In this document: positions 11,817 to 21,463 of the stretch, in pieces
Position numbering within the stretch: position 1 is the stretch's first letter
Layout of the letters: each line of letters opens with the position of its first letter
Assembly: GCF_009905375.1 (NCBI RefSeq)
Contig: NC_133653.1
Span: forward strand, 63,337,414-63,401,413
Origin: Apium graveolens
Taxonomy: Eukaryota; Streptophyta; Magnoliopsida; Apiales; Apiaceae
DNA: 64,000 bases
Direction of reading: 5' to 3'
Notes under the pieces: generated by a model
The model's input: the letters and a program-made list of their open reading frames with translations, nothing else
Databases searched by the model: none
What the model was told of the DNA's origin: nothing
Program-made: the position numbers and the translations under genes

Positions 11817-12395
11817 TTGCTAAACACAATTAAAACTCATTGTGTGCAGGACAAAATAAAGAAGGTCATATGGATCATAGATAGTGGATATTCCAGACAT
11901 ATGACAGGTGATAAGGCCCTGCTATCACAGTTTGAGGAGAAGGCTGACCCTTTGGTGACCTTTGGAGACAAAAGAAAAGGATTCACAATGGGATATGGCA
12001 AGATTGTTTTTGGAAATATTGTCATTGATGATGTAGTACTGGTTGCTTGTCTTGAAGTGAATCTTCTCAAATTTGTCAATTTGCAGACAAAGCATTTGAA
12101 GTTTTATTCCACAAAGAAGAATGCACTTTTATCAGCAAGAAAACTGGTGAAATTGCTCTAAAAGGAGCAAGAAAAGGAAGCTTATTTGTTGCAGACTTGG
12201 AGTCAACAATTAAGGATGGTATTTGTTGCTTCTACACCAAGGCATCAGAAGAACAAAGCAAGCTATGACATAAAAAGTTGTCTCACTTGAATTTCAAGGC
12301 AATTAACGTCTTGGTCAAAAAGGAGTTAGTAAGAGACATGCATAATCTGGAGTTTGCTCAAATTGAAGTTTGTGAAGCTTGTTAGCTAGGAAAAA
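11817..12395 (+). pseudogene. pol: Copia protease and pre-integrase fragment
   Basis: The open frame to 12161 carries WIIDSGYSRHMTGDKALL, the copia aspartic protease with D-S-G intact; the usual Cys after Gly is Tyr. A frameshift near 12120 leads into the pre-integrase domain: RKGSLFVADLES, a TGA at the position of the conserved Trp, then [13 protein letters not shown] (first His pair of the integrase zinc finger) and VCEAC. The sequence stops at 12395, where the gypsy LTR begins. Confidence 0.85.
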
Positions 12396-15300
12396 TGTGG
12401 CGTCCTCCAAACCCGGGTCAGAAGTTTGGGGTCCACAACACATAATCAATATATAAACCTGTATATATAAAATATTATTTGTAATGACCCTGCTTTACAT
12501 AACCACGGATCGCAACAGGTTAAAGTATGAAAACAAGCCACCACCTTAACTTTTATTACAACGTACCATATCCCAACTAATTTAATTTACAACTGATAAA
12601 AAATAAAAAAAAAATTATTTTTCAACCTTGCTATCTCACTACTGCCATAAGCTTTTGCTAGCTCGATCAATCATAATCTGGAATCCTAGCTCGAACATTG
12701 AACTGAGAAACCTCGCTATCAACCGTATCCTTCTTAATTATAGAATACATAAAAAAAAATTCACAAGAGTGAGCTAACTAGCTCAGCAAGTCATATTATC
12801 AACTGAGGTTAAACAATAATAAACGAGGTGATTCAAAAGAATCAAGTTTCCTGTTAAACAGTCAATAGAATTGGATATTCATTTTAAATTTTTAAAACCA
12901 AGGTTAGGCTGCTGATCAGTCACGCACTAACCCCGAGCAAAGCACACAGCACCGCTCTAACTACTGGATCCAAGGCACACATTGGCCTAACTTGACCATC
13001 GATATGGTCTGACCACGAATCTGGTCCACACAAAGAAAACTATCCAATTCTAAAGCATTTCAATATGATAAACAATAGAGTTCAATAAAACTAGATCATA
13101 ATCAATAACCATAAAACATTTGTAAAAGAGCATGGTAAAAATTCATAGTTACCAAAAAGGGTATGTCAAAATACATAAAAGAAGTGGCCTCCAGCCGGTA
13201 GGATAATCGGATATTAGATGAATAGTGTTTTTACAAGGTTTTAGTACCTTGATATCACAAGATATGGTTGAGTATAAAAATTTCTGTATGTGTAAACAAT
13301 TCTGTTCCAGTGTTTGGTATATATGATGGATATATATTTGTGGAGTAGTATCTTATTTGTGTGGTTTAGTATCTGGTAAATCAACAAGAAATGGTTTACA
13401 AAGAATAAGGCTTACGGCTCAAAGATCAAATGTTGTGGCTCAGGTTCAAGGCTGAAGGATTCAAAATGTGTACAGTATAAAATAGAACTATTTTGGGTAT
13501 TAACAATATGTCACAAGAGAATTTAGAAATATTTGCATTGTATTTTGAGAAAGGTTTAGAAATACTTGCCTTATCATAATCGATTTCAACTTCACTTGTA
13601 CTTGTCTAATGACCCCATTCAACAATCACTTGTCTGTTTCTCTTATGCCTCGCTTCTATCCTCTGATCACTTGCGGTATTTTCTACATGTCAATTCTATT
13701 TTCTGATCACCTGCTTCTCTTTCTTACGCCTTGCTTACTCTGCTAGGCATCATAAGTATCTATTAATATTTAACTCATACCATTCTATTCGACATACACT
13801 TCTATCTACCCTTCTTTTTACTCAAATCCGATTAACGGATTGAAAGTTACGCTATAAACAAGTAATCACCGAACATATAGACCGATAGTCAACCAACAAG
13901 TCACATGTAACACATAACACGTTAAATAATCAATGCCATCCCATTTATAAAGAAGTCTCGGGTCATAAACAGGCTTTCGGTTACTTAAAATGATTTTTAA
14001 AATATTTTTCGAAATTAAAACGGGGCGTTGGATCAATTTAGGAGTAATAAACAGGGCTCGGTTGGCCAATTCTGGCTCCGAAATAATTTTAGAATAATTA
14101 TCGAGCCTTGAAAATAATTTAGAATAATATTTTAAAGCTCGAAACTATTTTTCGGAATTTTTAAATTATTTCTAAATAATTAAATCTAATTAAATAAGTA
14201 ATTAAAATCAATTAATAATTAATTAAATCAATTAATCAATTAATTGACCAATTAATTAATTAAAAATTAACTGAAATTAATTAACTAATTAATTCAGATT
14301 TATTTTTGAATTAAAAATAATTTTCGGAATTAAAATACTAATTTTTAGAATTTTCAGAAATTAAAAATGAATTTTTATAATAAAAATAAATAGGAAATAT
14401 GATTTTTAAACATTTTTAAAACAGGAATCCAACTTTTGCAAACTCTGGAAAGTTCAGGGACTGAACTTCATCGTTTTCAAAAGTTGGGGTACTAAACTGC
14501 AATTTTCCAGCCCTTCGCCGGAAAACAGTCGGGTTCGCCGGAGAACTCAACTCCGGCTTCCTCCCACCACCACAAACTCCAGATTTAATCTATACTTCAC
14601 AAGGAACACAACCATGCCATCAATTCATTCTAATCATCCCGGAATTAGCCGGAAAATGATCAAGAATCTCGTCGGTTTCCGGCGAGTTCGACGAAAACTT
14701 TAAAACCTAACTCCCTCTTTTACAGACCTCGTTGATTCATGAAACTTATACGACTAGATTGCAAATTTCACAGAGAACACAACCCACTATAACAAAACAT
14801 CAATCTATCACAAAATAAGAAACCCCCAAATTTCAATTAAGAACATTCATACGGGTTATAAACCCTAATTTTAAAATTCGAAAATCAAACTCAAATTTGA
14901 ACATGTTATTGAACTCCAAATCAGACGTATGACATATGAAAATCATCAGGAAAACAAGCTCTACAACATGCAATCATCAAATCATACAGACAATCATCCG
15001 AACAAAAATTCATATTTTTAATAATTTTAATTCAAAAATAAATAAGTTTTCAGAAAATAAACCTTTGGTTCTGCAGTGAAACAAAGCTCAGAATCTGATA
15101 AAACACTTCAAATCCTTCGTTTTGGTTACTCAAGCTTTGAAAACAGAGATCGGTAACGCCTTCGTTTTGCTGTTTGATTCTTAGAACAGTTTATGTAATT
15201 AGGGTTTTTTTCTCTGAAAATTATAGAATTAACTATCTGCAAATGATTTTGATACGAAATAAAATACGGTAAAAGGCTATTTATAATTACGGAAAATTAG

Positions 15301-15965
15301 TATCCCGTTGGATCATTTCGGATATTAAATGGTACGTTTATTTGTAAAAACTGATCCAAACGGTATCGATTTTCGAGATAATTATCCAAATCAGTACAAT
15401 TTGTACTGCGGTCTTGGTCTCAGCGCCTGATTACACGTATTATGAGGTGATAATTGTGATAGTTTAATAAAAAGCTCCCGTTTCTCGAAAATACGAGTTT
15501 TATTGATTTACCGAAACGAATATTGTATCGAAAATGTTGCGCCGGGACCCGCGCAGGACAAACCGTACGCCGGATCGAAAAAGTCAAAACATGGAATATG
15601 CTCAGAATATTACAATTAGGTTAGGAAGGAGTTCTCGGAAAAGTTTCGAGTTCTAAAAACGTAACAACGGATGACGTCGGTTGGTTCCCGTTTTTATAAA
15701 ATAGATTTTAAATACTCGGAAAAAGATTTTAGAAATTTCAGATGATTCTTATGAATCCATAAACCAACATAAAAATAATTAGGAAGATATGACAATTATC
15801 TATATTTTATTTTGGACATATAAAAATTAAAATACTCAATTAATATTATTTTTGAATATCCAAGTACAGATAATATTTAACAATTAACTCACAGAATAGA
15901 TACTGTACACACATAATAATTGTATAATAGCAAAAATAATTACACGATATATCCCGGATATTACA
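12396..15965 (-). repeat. 3.5-kb-family LTR (copy F), 3' LTR, complete
   Basis: On the minus strand this 3,570-bp copy begins TGTAATATCCGGGATATATC directly after a polypurine tract and ends GGTTTGGAGGACGCCACA. It is the inverse of LTRs A-E at 40295-63755. It keeps the ancestral variants in both halves (for example CCAGATTATG) rather than those special to A/B. Its outer flank is copia sequence (AAAAA at 12391-12395), so this end is a true insertion edge. The AT-rich TTAATTAAT block is at about 14160-14300. The open frame 13866-14069 has no ATG and simply mirrors LTR sequence. Confidence 0.92.
15277..15285 (-). promoter_or_regulatory. LTR F TATA box
   Basis: The minus strand reads TATAAATAG about 680 bp inside the LTR start. 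It is conserved at the same offset in all other copies, so the predicted start lies near 15250. This leaves about 2.8 kb of LTR transcribed downstream. Confidence 0.6.
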
Positions 15966-15982
15966 TCCTTCCCCCCTTAAAA
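15966..15982 (-). other. Polypurine tract next to LTR F
   Basis: The minus strand reads TTTTAAGGGGGGAAGGA immediately before the LTR TGTAAT; this primes plus-strand DNA synthesis in LTR elements. The same tract precedes LTRs A (40278-40294), B (44133-44149), C (47990-48006) and E (60526-60542). Confidence 0.85.
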
Positions 15983-16003
15983 GGATTCTGTCCTCGGAAT
16001 CTC

Positions 16004-17032
16004 CTAAGAAAACAAATGAGGGTACTTTTCTCTCATATCACTTTCTAACTCCCAGGTTGACTCTTCAACCTTTGGGTTTCTCCACAATACTCTTACTAAC
16101 TTTACCACTTTATTCCTCAATATTTTCTCTCTATTCTCTAGAATCTCTACCGGATTCTCTACATATGACAAATCTGCCTGAAGCTCTATTGGCTCATATT
16201 CTTTTACATGCCTGGAGTCTGGATTATATTTCTTAAGCATTGATATGTGGAAAATATTATGAATGTGCTCCATGTGCGGAGGTAACGTTAACTCGAAAAC
16301 TATTTTGCCAACGTGCTTTAAGATTTCAAAAGGTCCGACATATCTTAGGCTCAGTTTTTCTTTCTTTCCAAACCTCGTTAATCCCTTCCACGGCGCTACT
16401 TTCAGTAGTACTAAGCTTCCTTCTTCGAATTCCATGTCTTTCCTTGATTGATCTGTTTATTTCCTTTGACGGTCTGGTACGGCTATCAATCTCTTCTGGA
16501 TAACTTTAATAACTTCCTTTGTCTGCTGTACTAATTCAGGTCCAAGTATTTTACGCTCTACTGCTCCGTCTTAATACACTAGAGATCTGTATTTGCGTCC
16601 ATAAAGGGCTTCTTAGGGTGACATCCCGATACTAGCGTGATAACTGTTGTTGCAAGCAAATCCTATCAGAGGTAAATGCTCGCCCCGATTTCTTTTGAAA
16701 TCAATAGCACAAATACGTAATAAGTCTTCTATTGTCTGGATTATTCTTTCACTTTGGCCATCCGTCTCTGGGTGATAATCTGTACTCATATTCAATCTTG
16801 TTCCTAAACATTCTTGAAAACTCTTCCAAAATCTCGAATTAAATCTTGGATCTCGATCAGATACGATAGACACAAGAATTTCATGACGAACTACAATTTC
16901 CTTCAGGCACCTATGGATCAACTTATCGAGCGAAAATCTTTCGTTTATAAGCTGAAAATGAGCTGGCTTGGTAAATCTATCCACTATAAGCCAAATGGCA
17001 TCATGATTAGTTTTTGTGCTTGGTAACCCCAA
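16004..17032 (-). pseudogene. pol: Defective gypsy integrase core and chromodomain-like end (copy P3)
   Basis: The minus strand holds an open block at 17032-16613 with the integrase core ([53 protein letters not shown]), so the second Asp and the Glu of DDE are visible. It ends at TAA 16613-16615 after GMSP. A second TAA is at 16457-16459, then an open block 16435-16004 carries [17 protein letters not shown], the GPFEIL module, [12 protein letters not shown], and a chromodomain-like tail (VRVLWRNPKVEESTWELE). The same stops occur in copies P1 and P2 on the plus strand, so it is a copy of a shared defective element. The LTR follows 38 bp downstream. Confidence 0.9.
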
Positions 17033-17860
17033 CTATGAAATCCATGGTGATATGCTCCCACTTCCACTCTTGAACTTCCAATGACTATAACAATCCTCTT
17101 GATCTCTGATGCTCTACTTTAACTCTGTTGACATATATAACATCTGCTAATTCATTCTGCAATTCCTCGCTTCATATCTAACCACCTATAATTTCCTTTA
17201 AATCTCTATACATCTTGGTACTCCCTGAATGGATTGAATACCTCGAATTATGAGCTGCCTGTAAAATTTCATCCTTCAATTCCATCACTGGTGGAATCCA
17301 AGTTCTAGAAGAAAACCTAAGAATACCTTGATCGTCCTTTTTGCGTGCACTATTCTTCCCATACTAAATGATTTATATCCTGATTCATTACCTCTTCCTG
17401 ACACTTCTTTATCTTTTCTAACAATTCTGATTGAAAAGTTATACTTATACATTCTTACTCCTTTTTGGATTATGCACTCTGACTTCCAATTCCAACTTCT
17501 AGAATTCCATAGATAATTCTTCTCGTACAGTCTCTATGTTCATTCTCTCTCCTTCTTGCTCATCTCTTGCCACTACATTTACTTTTCCTTGAGAGTTCAT
17601 ACTTCAACTCTTGTGGTCCGTATATATCTCACATCTTTCTCTATACTTATAATATTTCCCAATCTTTCAAAACGAATATTATTGTTGCTTTTAATCCCCA
17701 GTTATGAGTTGGGTACTTCTGCTCATAAGGTTTCGGTTGTCTGGATGCATATGCAATAACTTTATTGTTTTGCGTCAACACACATCCTATTCCCTTACGA
17801 GAAGTATCACTATAAACTACCAAATCTCCCTGATGCTTTCAAAGTGATAAAATAGGTGTA
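17033..17860 (-). pseudogene. pol: Defective RNase H and integrase zinc-finger region (P3)
   Basis: On the minus strand, from the junction at about 17860, TPILSL is followed by a TGA and then VVYSDTSRKGIGCVLTQNNK and [20 protein letters not shown], the gypsy RNase H core. A decayed stretch with ELLEKIKKCQEEVMNQDINH and the integrase zinc-finger region follows. Both stops and frameshifts match P1 (38430-39190) and P2 (58660-59420). The 5' part of this element is missing: at 17858-17862 it is joined directly to the integrase end of element 1. Confidence 0.85.
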
Positions 17861-18810
17861 AGTTCTATTGGCTCATATTCTATTACATGCCTGGAGTCTG
17901 GATTATATTTCTTAAGCATTGATATGTGAAAAACATTATGAATGTGCTCCATGTGGGGAGGTAATGCCAACTCGTAAGCTACTTTGCCAATACGCTTTAG
18001 GATTTCAAAAGGTCCGATATATCTTGGGTTTAGCTTCCCTTTCTTCCCAAACCTTGTTAGTCCTTTCCACGGTGATACTTTCAATAATACCAAGCTTTCT
18101 TCTTCAAATTCCATGTCTTTTCTTGACTGGTCTGCATATTTCCTTTGACGATCTTGTGCGGCTATTAATCTTTTCTGGATAATTTCAACAACTTCCTTTG
18201 TCTGCTGCACCAATTCGGGTCCGAGTATTTTGCGTTCTCCTACTTCATCCCAATATACTGGAGATCTACATTTGCGTCCATAAAGGGCTTCATGGTGGCA
18301 TCCCAATGCTGGCATGATAACTGTTGTTATAAGCAAACTCTACCAGGGGTAAATGCTCGTCCCAACTTCCTTTGAAATTAATAGCACAAACACGTAGCAT
18401 GTCCTCGATTGTCTGGATCGTTCTTTCACTTTGGCCATCCGTTTGGGGGTGATAAGCCGTACTCATATTCAATCTTGTTCCCAAACATTCTTGAAAACTC
18501 TTCCAAAATCTTGAATTAAATCTTGGATCTCGATCAGATACAATAGACACTGGAACTCCATGACGAACTACGATCTCTTTCAAGTACATATGAACTAACT
18601 TGTCGAGCGAAAATCGTTCATTTATAGGCAGAAAATGAGCTGAATTGGTGAGTCTATCTACTATAACCCAAATGGCATCATGATTAGCCCTTGTCCTTGG
18701 TAATCCAACTATGAAATCCATAGTAATATGTTCCCACTTCCACTTTGGAATCTCCAATGGCTGTAGCAATCCGCTTGGTCTCTGATGCTCTGCTTTAACT
18801 CTCTGACATG
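17861..18810 (-). pseudogene. pol: Element 1 integrase, 3' part
   Basis: Continues from 31925 across the copia. The minus strand reads [17 protein letters not shown], then an open frame 18769-18290 with [13 protein letters not shown] (first catalytic Asp), [11 protein letters not shown] (second Asp) and [16 protein letters not shown] (Glu). A 2-nt deletion in the GMPP-EALYGRK hinge near 18298 shifts frame; the rest is open in another frame (18336-17839) through [13 protein letters not shown] and [12 protein letters not shown]. At EYEPIEL the sequence breaks into P3, so the chromodomain-like tail, stop, polypurine tract and 3' LTR are lost. Where the defective copies have TAA after RQRK this copy has Tyr. 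Confidence 0.9.
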
Positions 18811-18815
18811 TATAG
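18811..18815. repeat. Target-site duplication, left copy (TATAG)
   Basis: TATAG directly precedes the copia LTR (TGTTAGG at 18816) and is repeated at 31920-31924 after the other LTR. It lies within the gypsy integrase reading frame. Confidence 0.95.
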
Positions 18816-19414
18816 TGTTAGGTCACACTTTCACTGTAGAGGGGGTGAATACAGTGTTTATTACAATCAAATCAAACTTCAAGAACTTATGTAACAGAAA
18901 ACAAACTTTATTTAAACAATAAACTCTGTTACAATCTGGAACTGTTATCTCTCAGTGATGAACAAAATATCACGAGAGCTGCTAGGGTTATAATAAATAA
19001 TATTCTCGATAATGATAACACTTATAGTGTAAACCCTATGTCTGTGTTTATATACTACACAGTTACAAGATAATCGCTAATTGATATGGAATATAATTCT
19101 GCTTCCTAAAATATATCAATCAGATATCTTCTATTCCAAGTATTCCATTCTTCACGGAATTCCTTCTTCATGCATATCTCTTCTTATGTTTATCTTGATC
19201 TTCTTAACTTTAATCAGCTACTGTCCTTATCTGATCGTCCTTCAGCACTTAAGTTCTGATATCTATCTCCTGATAACATAAGTACTGATATCCCTTAAGT
19301 TCTGACTTCCAGTATAAGTACTGATCAGTTAAGTACTGATTTGTTCTGTTCAAATAAGATCTGAAATCTAAACATAAAACATATTAGCCATGACATTATC
19401 AAATATATCTAACA
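18816..19414 (-). repeat. Copia 3' LTR (599 bp)
   Basis: On the plus strand it runs from TGTTAGGTCACAC to ATATCTAACA. Compared base by base with 31321-31919 I find a single mismatch (19008). A candidate polyadenylation signal AATAAA lies on the minus strand at 18907-18912. Confidence 0.97.
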
Positions 19415-19428
19415 ATCTCCCCCAACTT
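19415..19428 (-). other. Copia polypurine tract
   Basis: The minus strand reads GTTGGGGGAGATT ending at the 3' LTR edge, the standard polypurine tract position and composition for this lineage. Confidence 0.85.
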
Positions 19429-19621
19429 GTAAATTAACAAAATATACAAGTTTAACAGATATTTGATGATGTCAAAAACATTAAGTACAAATGCATGAGA
19501 AATAGACAAGATAACTACAACTTACAGTCCTTAAAGTTTTTACCAATTCAACTTCTGATAACAACTTCAATCTGTATAAATATCAGAATTTAAGCAGTTG
19601 TAGATCTTCGACTTGGCTTCA

Positions 19622-21463
19622 TCATTTTCTGATCTCTCTGATGTCAGGAGTTGTTCTGAGATAATTCTTCAACAAACATTTCTCAGCATATCTGAGTTCA
19701 TCAATCATTCTCCGTTTGACATCTTTAAGCTCTGCAGTATCTTCACCAGTTTGAAATATTGCAGCTCTGAGATCATTAATCTTTGCTTTTCTCAACTCCC
19801 GATCTAGTCTTATGACATAAGCTTTGTTAGACTCTAGATTGAATTCAAGCCCCTTAATACCAAGATATGTTCTGATCTGTGCAGTATTAGGCTTCATATC
19901 AACAATATCACCATTGTGATTTATGTACTTTGGAACATATCTGCTGTCAGACTTAACAGAATAAAGTCTTTTCTGTCTCTGAATCTGTTCCTTTAAGTAG
20001 TTTGCAGCAGTCTCTGTTATTCTGTCATCCACTTGAAGTAAGAATAATACATGCTCCAATTCTTCAAAATACTTCAATGGAATGGCATTTTGTCTTATAT
20101 GATAAACCCTACCATCTGTCATGAAATACAACATGATGTATTCTTTCAAGTAGGTATGGTAAACCATCTGTACAGATTCTAGTTGATTCAATCTCTCAGG
20201 AGTTGCTCCAATACCTGGTTCACTCAAGGAAGTTGGATCATCGGTAGTGTTGTGTACTCTTCTTTCATCAGCACTTCCCAATCCAGTTTTATCTCTAGCT
20301 TCCTTTCCAGTAACTACTCTTGCTTCAAAACCACTTGAAGTAGTCTTCAAAGATTGAGACTGTTTTGCTTTAGTGAATCCTGGTAGGAGTATTTTAGATT
20401 TATTTTCTGATATCAAGTTAACTTGAGCACTGTCAGAGGTTACTTGCTTCTTCTGAATATCAGAACTTACAATTTCTTGACTCTGAACAACTTGAGCCAT
20501 GTCAGAGGTTGTTTTAAGAACTTTTCTTGAAGTCAGAGCAAGATTATCTTTTCCATCAGTAATTTCTTCTTCATCAGGAGGTACATAAGGCTTGATAGGT
20601 TCACCAACCTTTTCTTTACCCTTGGATCTTGGATCTATCCGTGGTTGTGATCTAGCCAAAGTTTCTTCAGTATGTATCCTTTCTTTGATCACAATGCCTT
20701 TAGGTTTTGGAAGTAACTTTTTACCAGAAGCTTCAGATTTAGATGTGACTTTCTCTGATTTAAGTCTGGCTTCTTCTTCCTTTAAACTTTCCAAGTCCAT
20801 CCCTGGATTTTCTTGAAGAAATAACTGTCTTGACATTTCCTCATCAAGATCTAGAAGTTCATCAGAACTTATCCTTTTACCAGCAGCAGAACTTATTCTT
20901 TTCCCAGTATCAGAACTTGTTCTGTGACTAGCTTGTCTTGATGTAAACCTTCTACCTTGACTATGACCACTACCCATTCCAGAGTTTCCTTGGTCATCTT
21001 TTCCATCATCCTTTCCTTGCAGTGACTTGTTGGTTTTGCATTTGGACTTAATTACCTTCTCCCCCTTTTTGGCATCAGCAGGTAATAAAAGAGAGATAAG
21101 TAGTTCCACTGAGGTCTGGATTTCAGTAAGTTGCGATTGCTGAGAAGCTTGATTTGTCAGAATTTGATCAATCTGAGCTTGTTGCTTCTCTTGAGTTTTC
21201 TCAATATAAGCAACCCTGTCAATGGTAGGTTGGAAGAACTTTTTCTTATCAAGTTTCCAAACTTGTTCCTGTTTAATAAAGTTCTCCTGAATCTTGTGTA
21301 GCTCTGCATGAGTGTTGGAATGAAGACCTTGTAGATGTTTAGTACTCAATGCAGTGACTCTAAGCTGGATTTTAAAATCATCAGAATGTAACATTTCATC
21401 AGCTTTAGTCAAGTGCTCAGCAAGATGTAAAGCATTTGGAACACATGAAACTGAGTTCCATTC
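19622..21463 (-). CDS. Accessory ORF of copia, second half (613 codons after an in-frame TAG)
   Basis: This stretch is in the same frame as the ORF at 23329-21464 and is separated from it by one TAG (21464-21466). It has no ATG until ATGTTACATTCTG at about 21394-21392, so it is probably the second half of one ~1,235-codon frame. Visible content: a glutamine-rich heptad stretch likely to form a coiled coil (QQAQIDQILTNQASQQSQ, about 21250-21080), then Lys/Ser-rich low complexity, then a more ordered C-terminal part (MVYHTYLKEYIMLYFM onwards, about 20180-19630). I see no signal peptide, membrane segment or catalytic motif. By position it resembles the env-like/additional ORF of SIRE elements; its function is unknown. 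The stop may be a mutation, or may be read through. Confidence 0.75.
   Translation of the reverse strand, partial: EWNSVSCVPNALHLAEHLTKADEMLHSDDFKIQLRVTALSTKHLQGLHSNTHAELHKIQENFIKQEQVWKLDKKKFFQPTIDRVAYIEKTQEKQQAQIDQILTNQASQQSQLTEIQTSVELLISLLLPADAKKGEKVIKSKCKTNKSLQGKDDGKDDQGNSGMGSGHSQGRRFTSRQASHRTSSDTGKRISSAAGKRISSDELLDLDEEMSRQLFLQENPGMDLESLKEEEARLKSEKVTSKSEASGKKLLPKPKGIVIKERIHTEETLARSQPRIDPRSKGKEKVGEPIKPYVPPDEEEITDGKDNLALTSRKVLKTTSDMAQVVQSQEIVSSDIQKKQVTSDSAQVNLISENKSKILLPGFTKAKQSQSLKTTSSGFEARVVTGKEARDKTGLGSADERRVHNTTDDPTSLSEPGIGATPERLNQLESVQMVYHTYLKEYIMLYFMTDGRVYHIRQNAIPLKYFEELEHVLFLLQVDDRITETAANYLKEQIQRQKRLYSVKSDSRYVPKYINHNGDIVDMKPNTAQIRTYLGIKGLEFNLESNKAYVIRLDRELRKAKINDLRAAIFQTGEDTAELKDVKRRMIDELRYAEKCLLKNYLRTTPDIREIRK

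Larger units (their letters stand above)
7983..12395 (+). mobile_element. Truncated, decayed SIRE-like Ty1/copia element
   Basis: A plus-strand copia: partial 5' LTR (7983-9395), primer-binding site (9398), gag (9477-about 11580), protease (11817-12161) and the start of the integrase region (to 12395). The left end is cut by the gypsy LTR ending at 7982; the right end is cut by the gypsy LTR starting at 12396. The rest of pol and the 3' LTR are not in the window. Many stops and frameshifts show that it is old, and both gypsy LTRs are younger insertions or rearrangements relative to it. Confidence 0.85.

Noticed and set aside
20592..20816. Plus-strand frames opposite copia ORFs (for example 20592, 22842, 26583, 28047, 30271)
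   Set aside because: Shadows of the long minus-strand coding frames, without domains.
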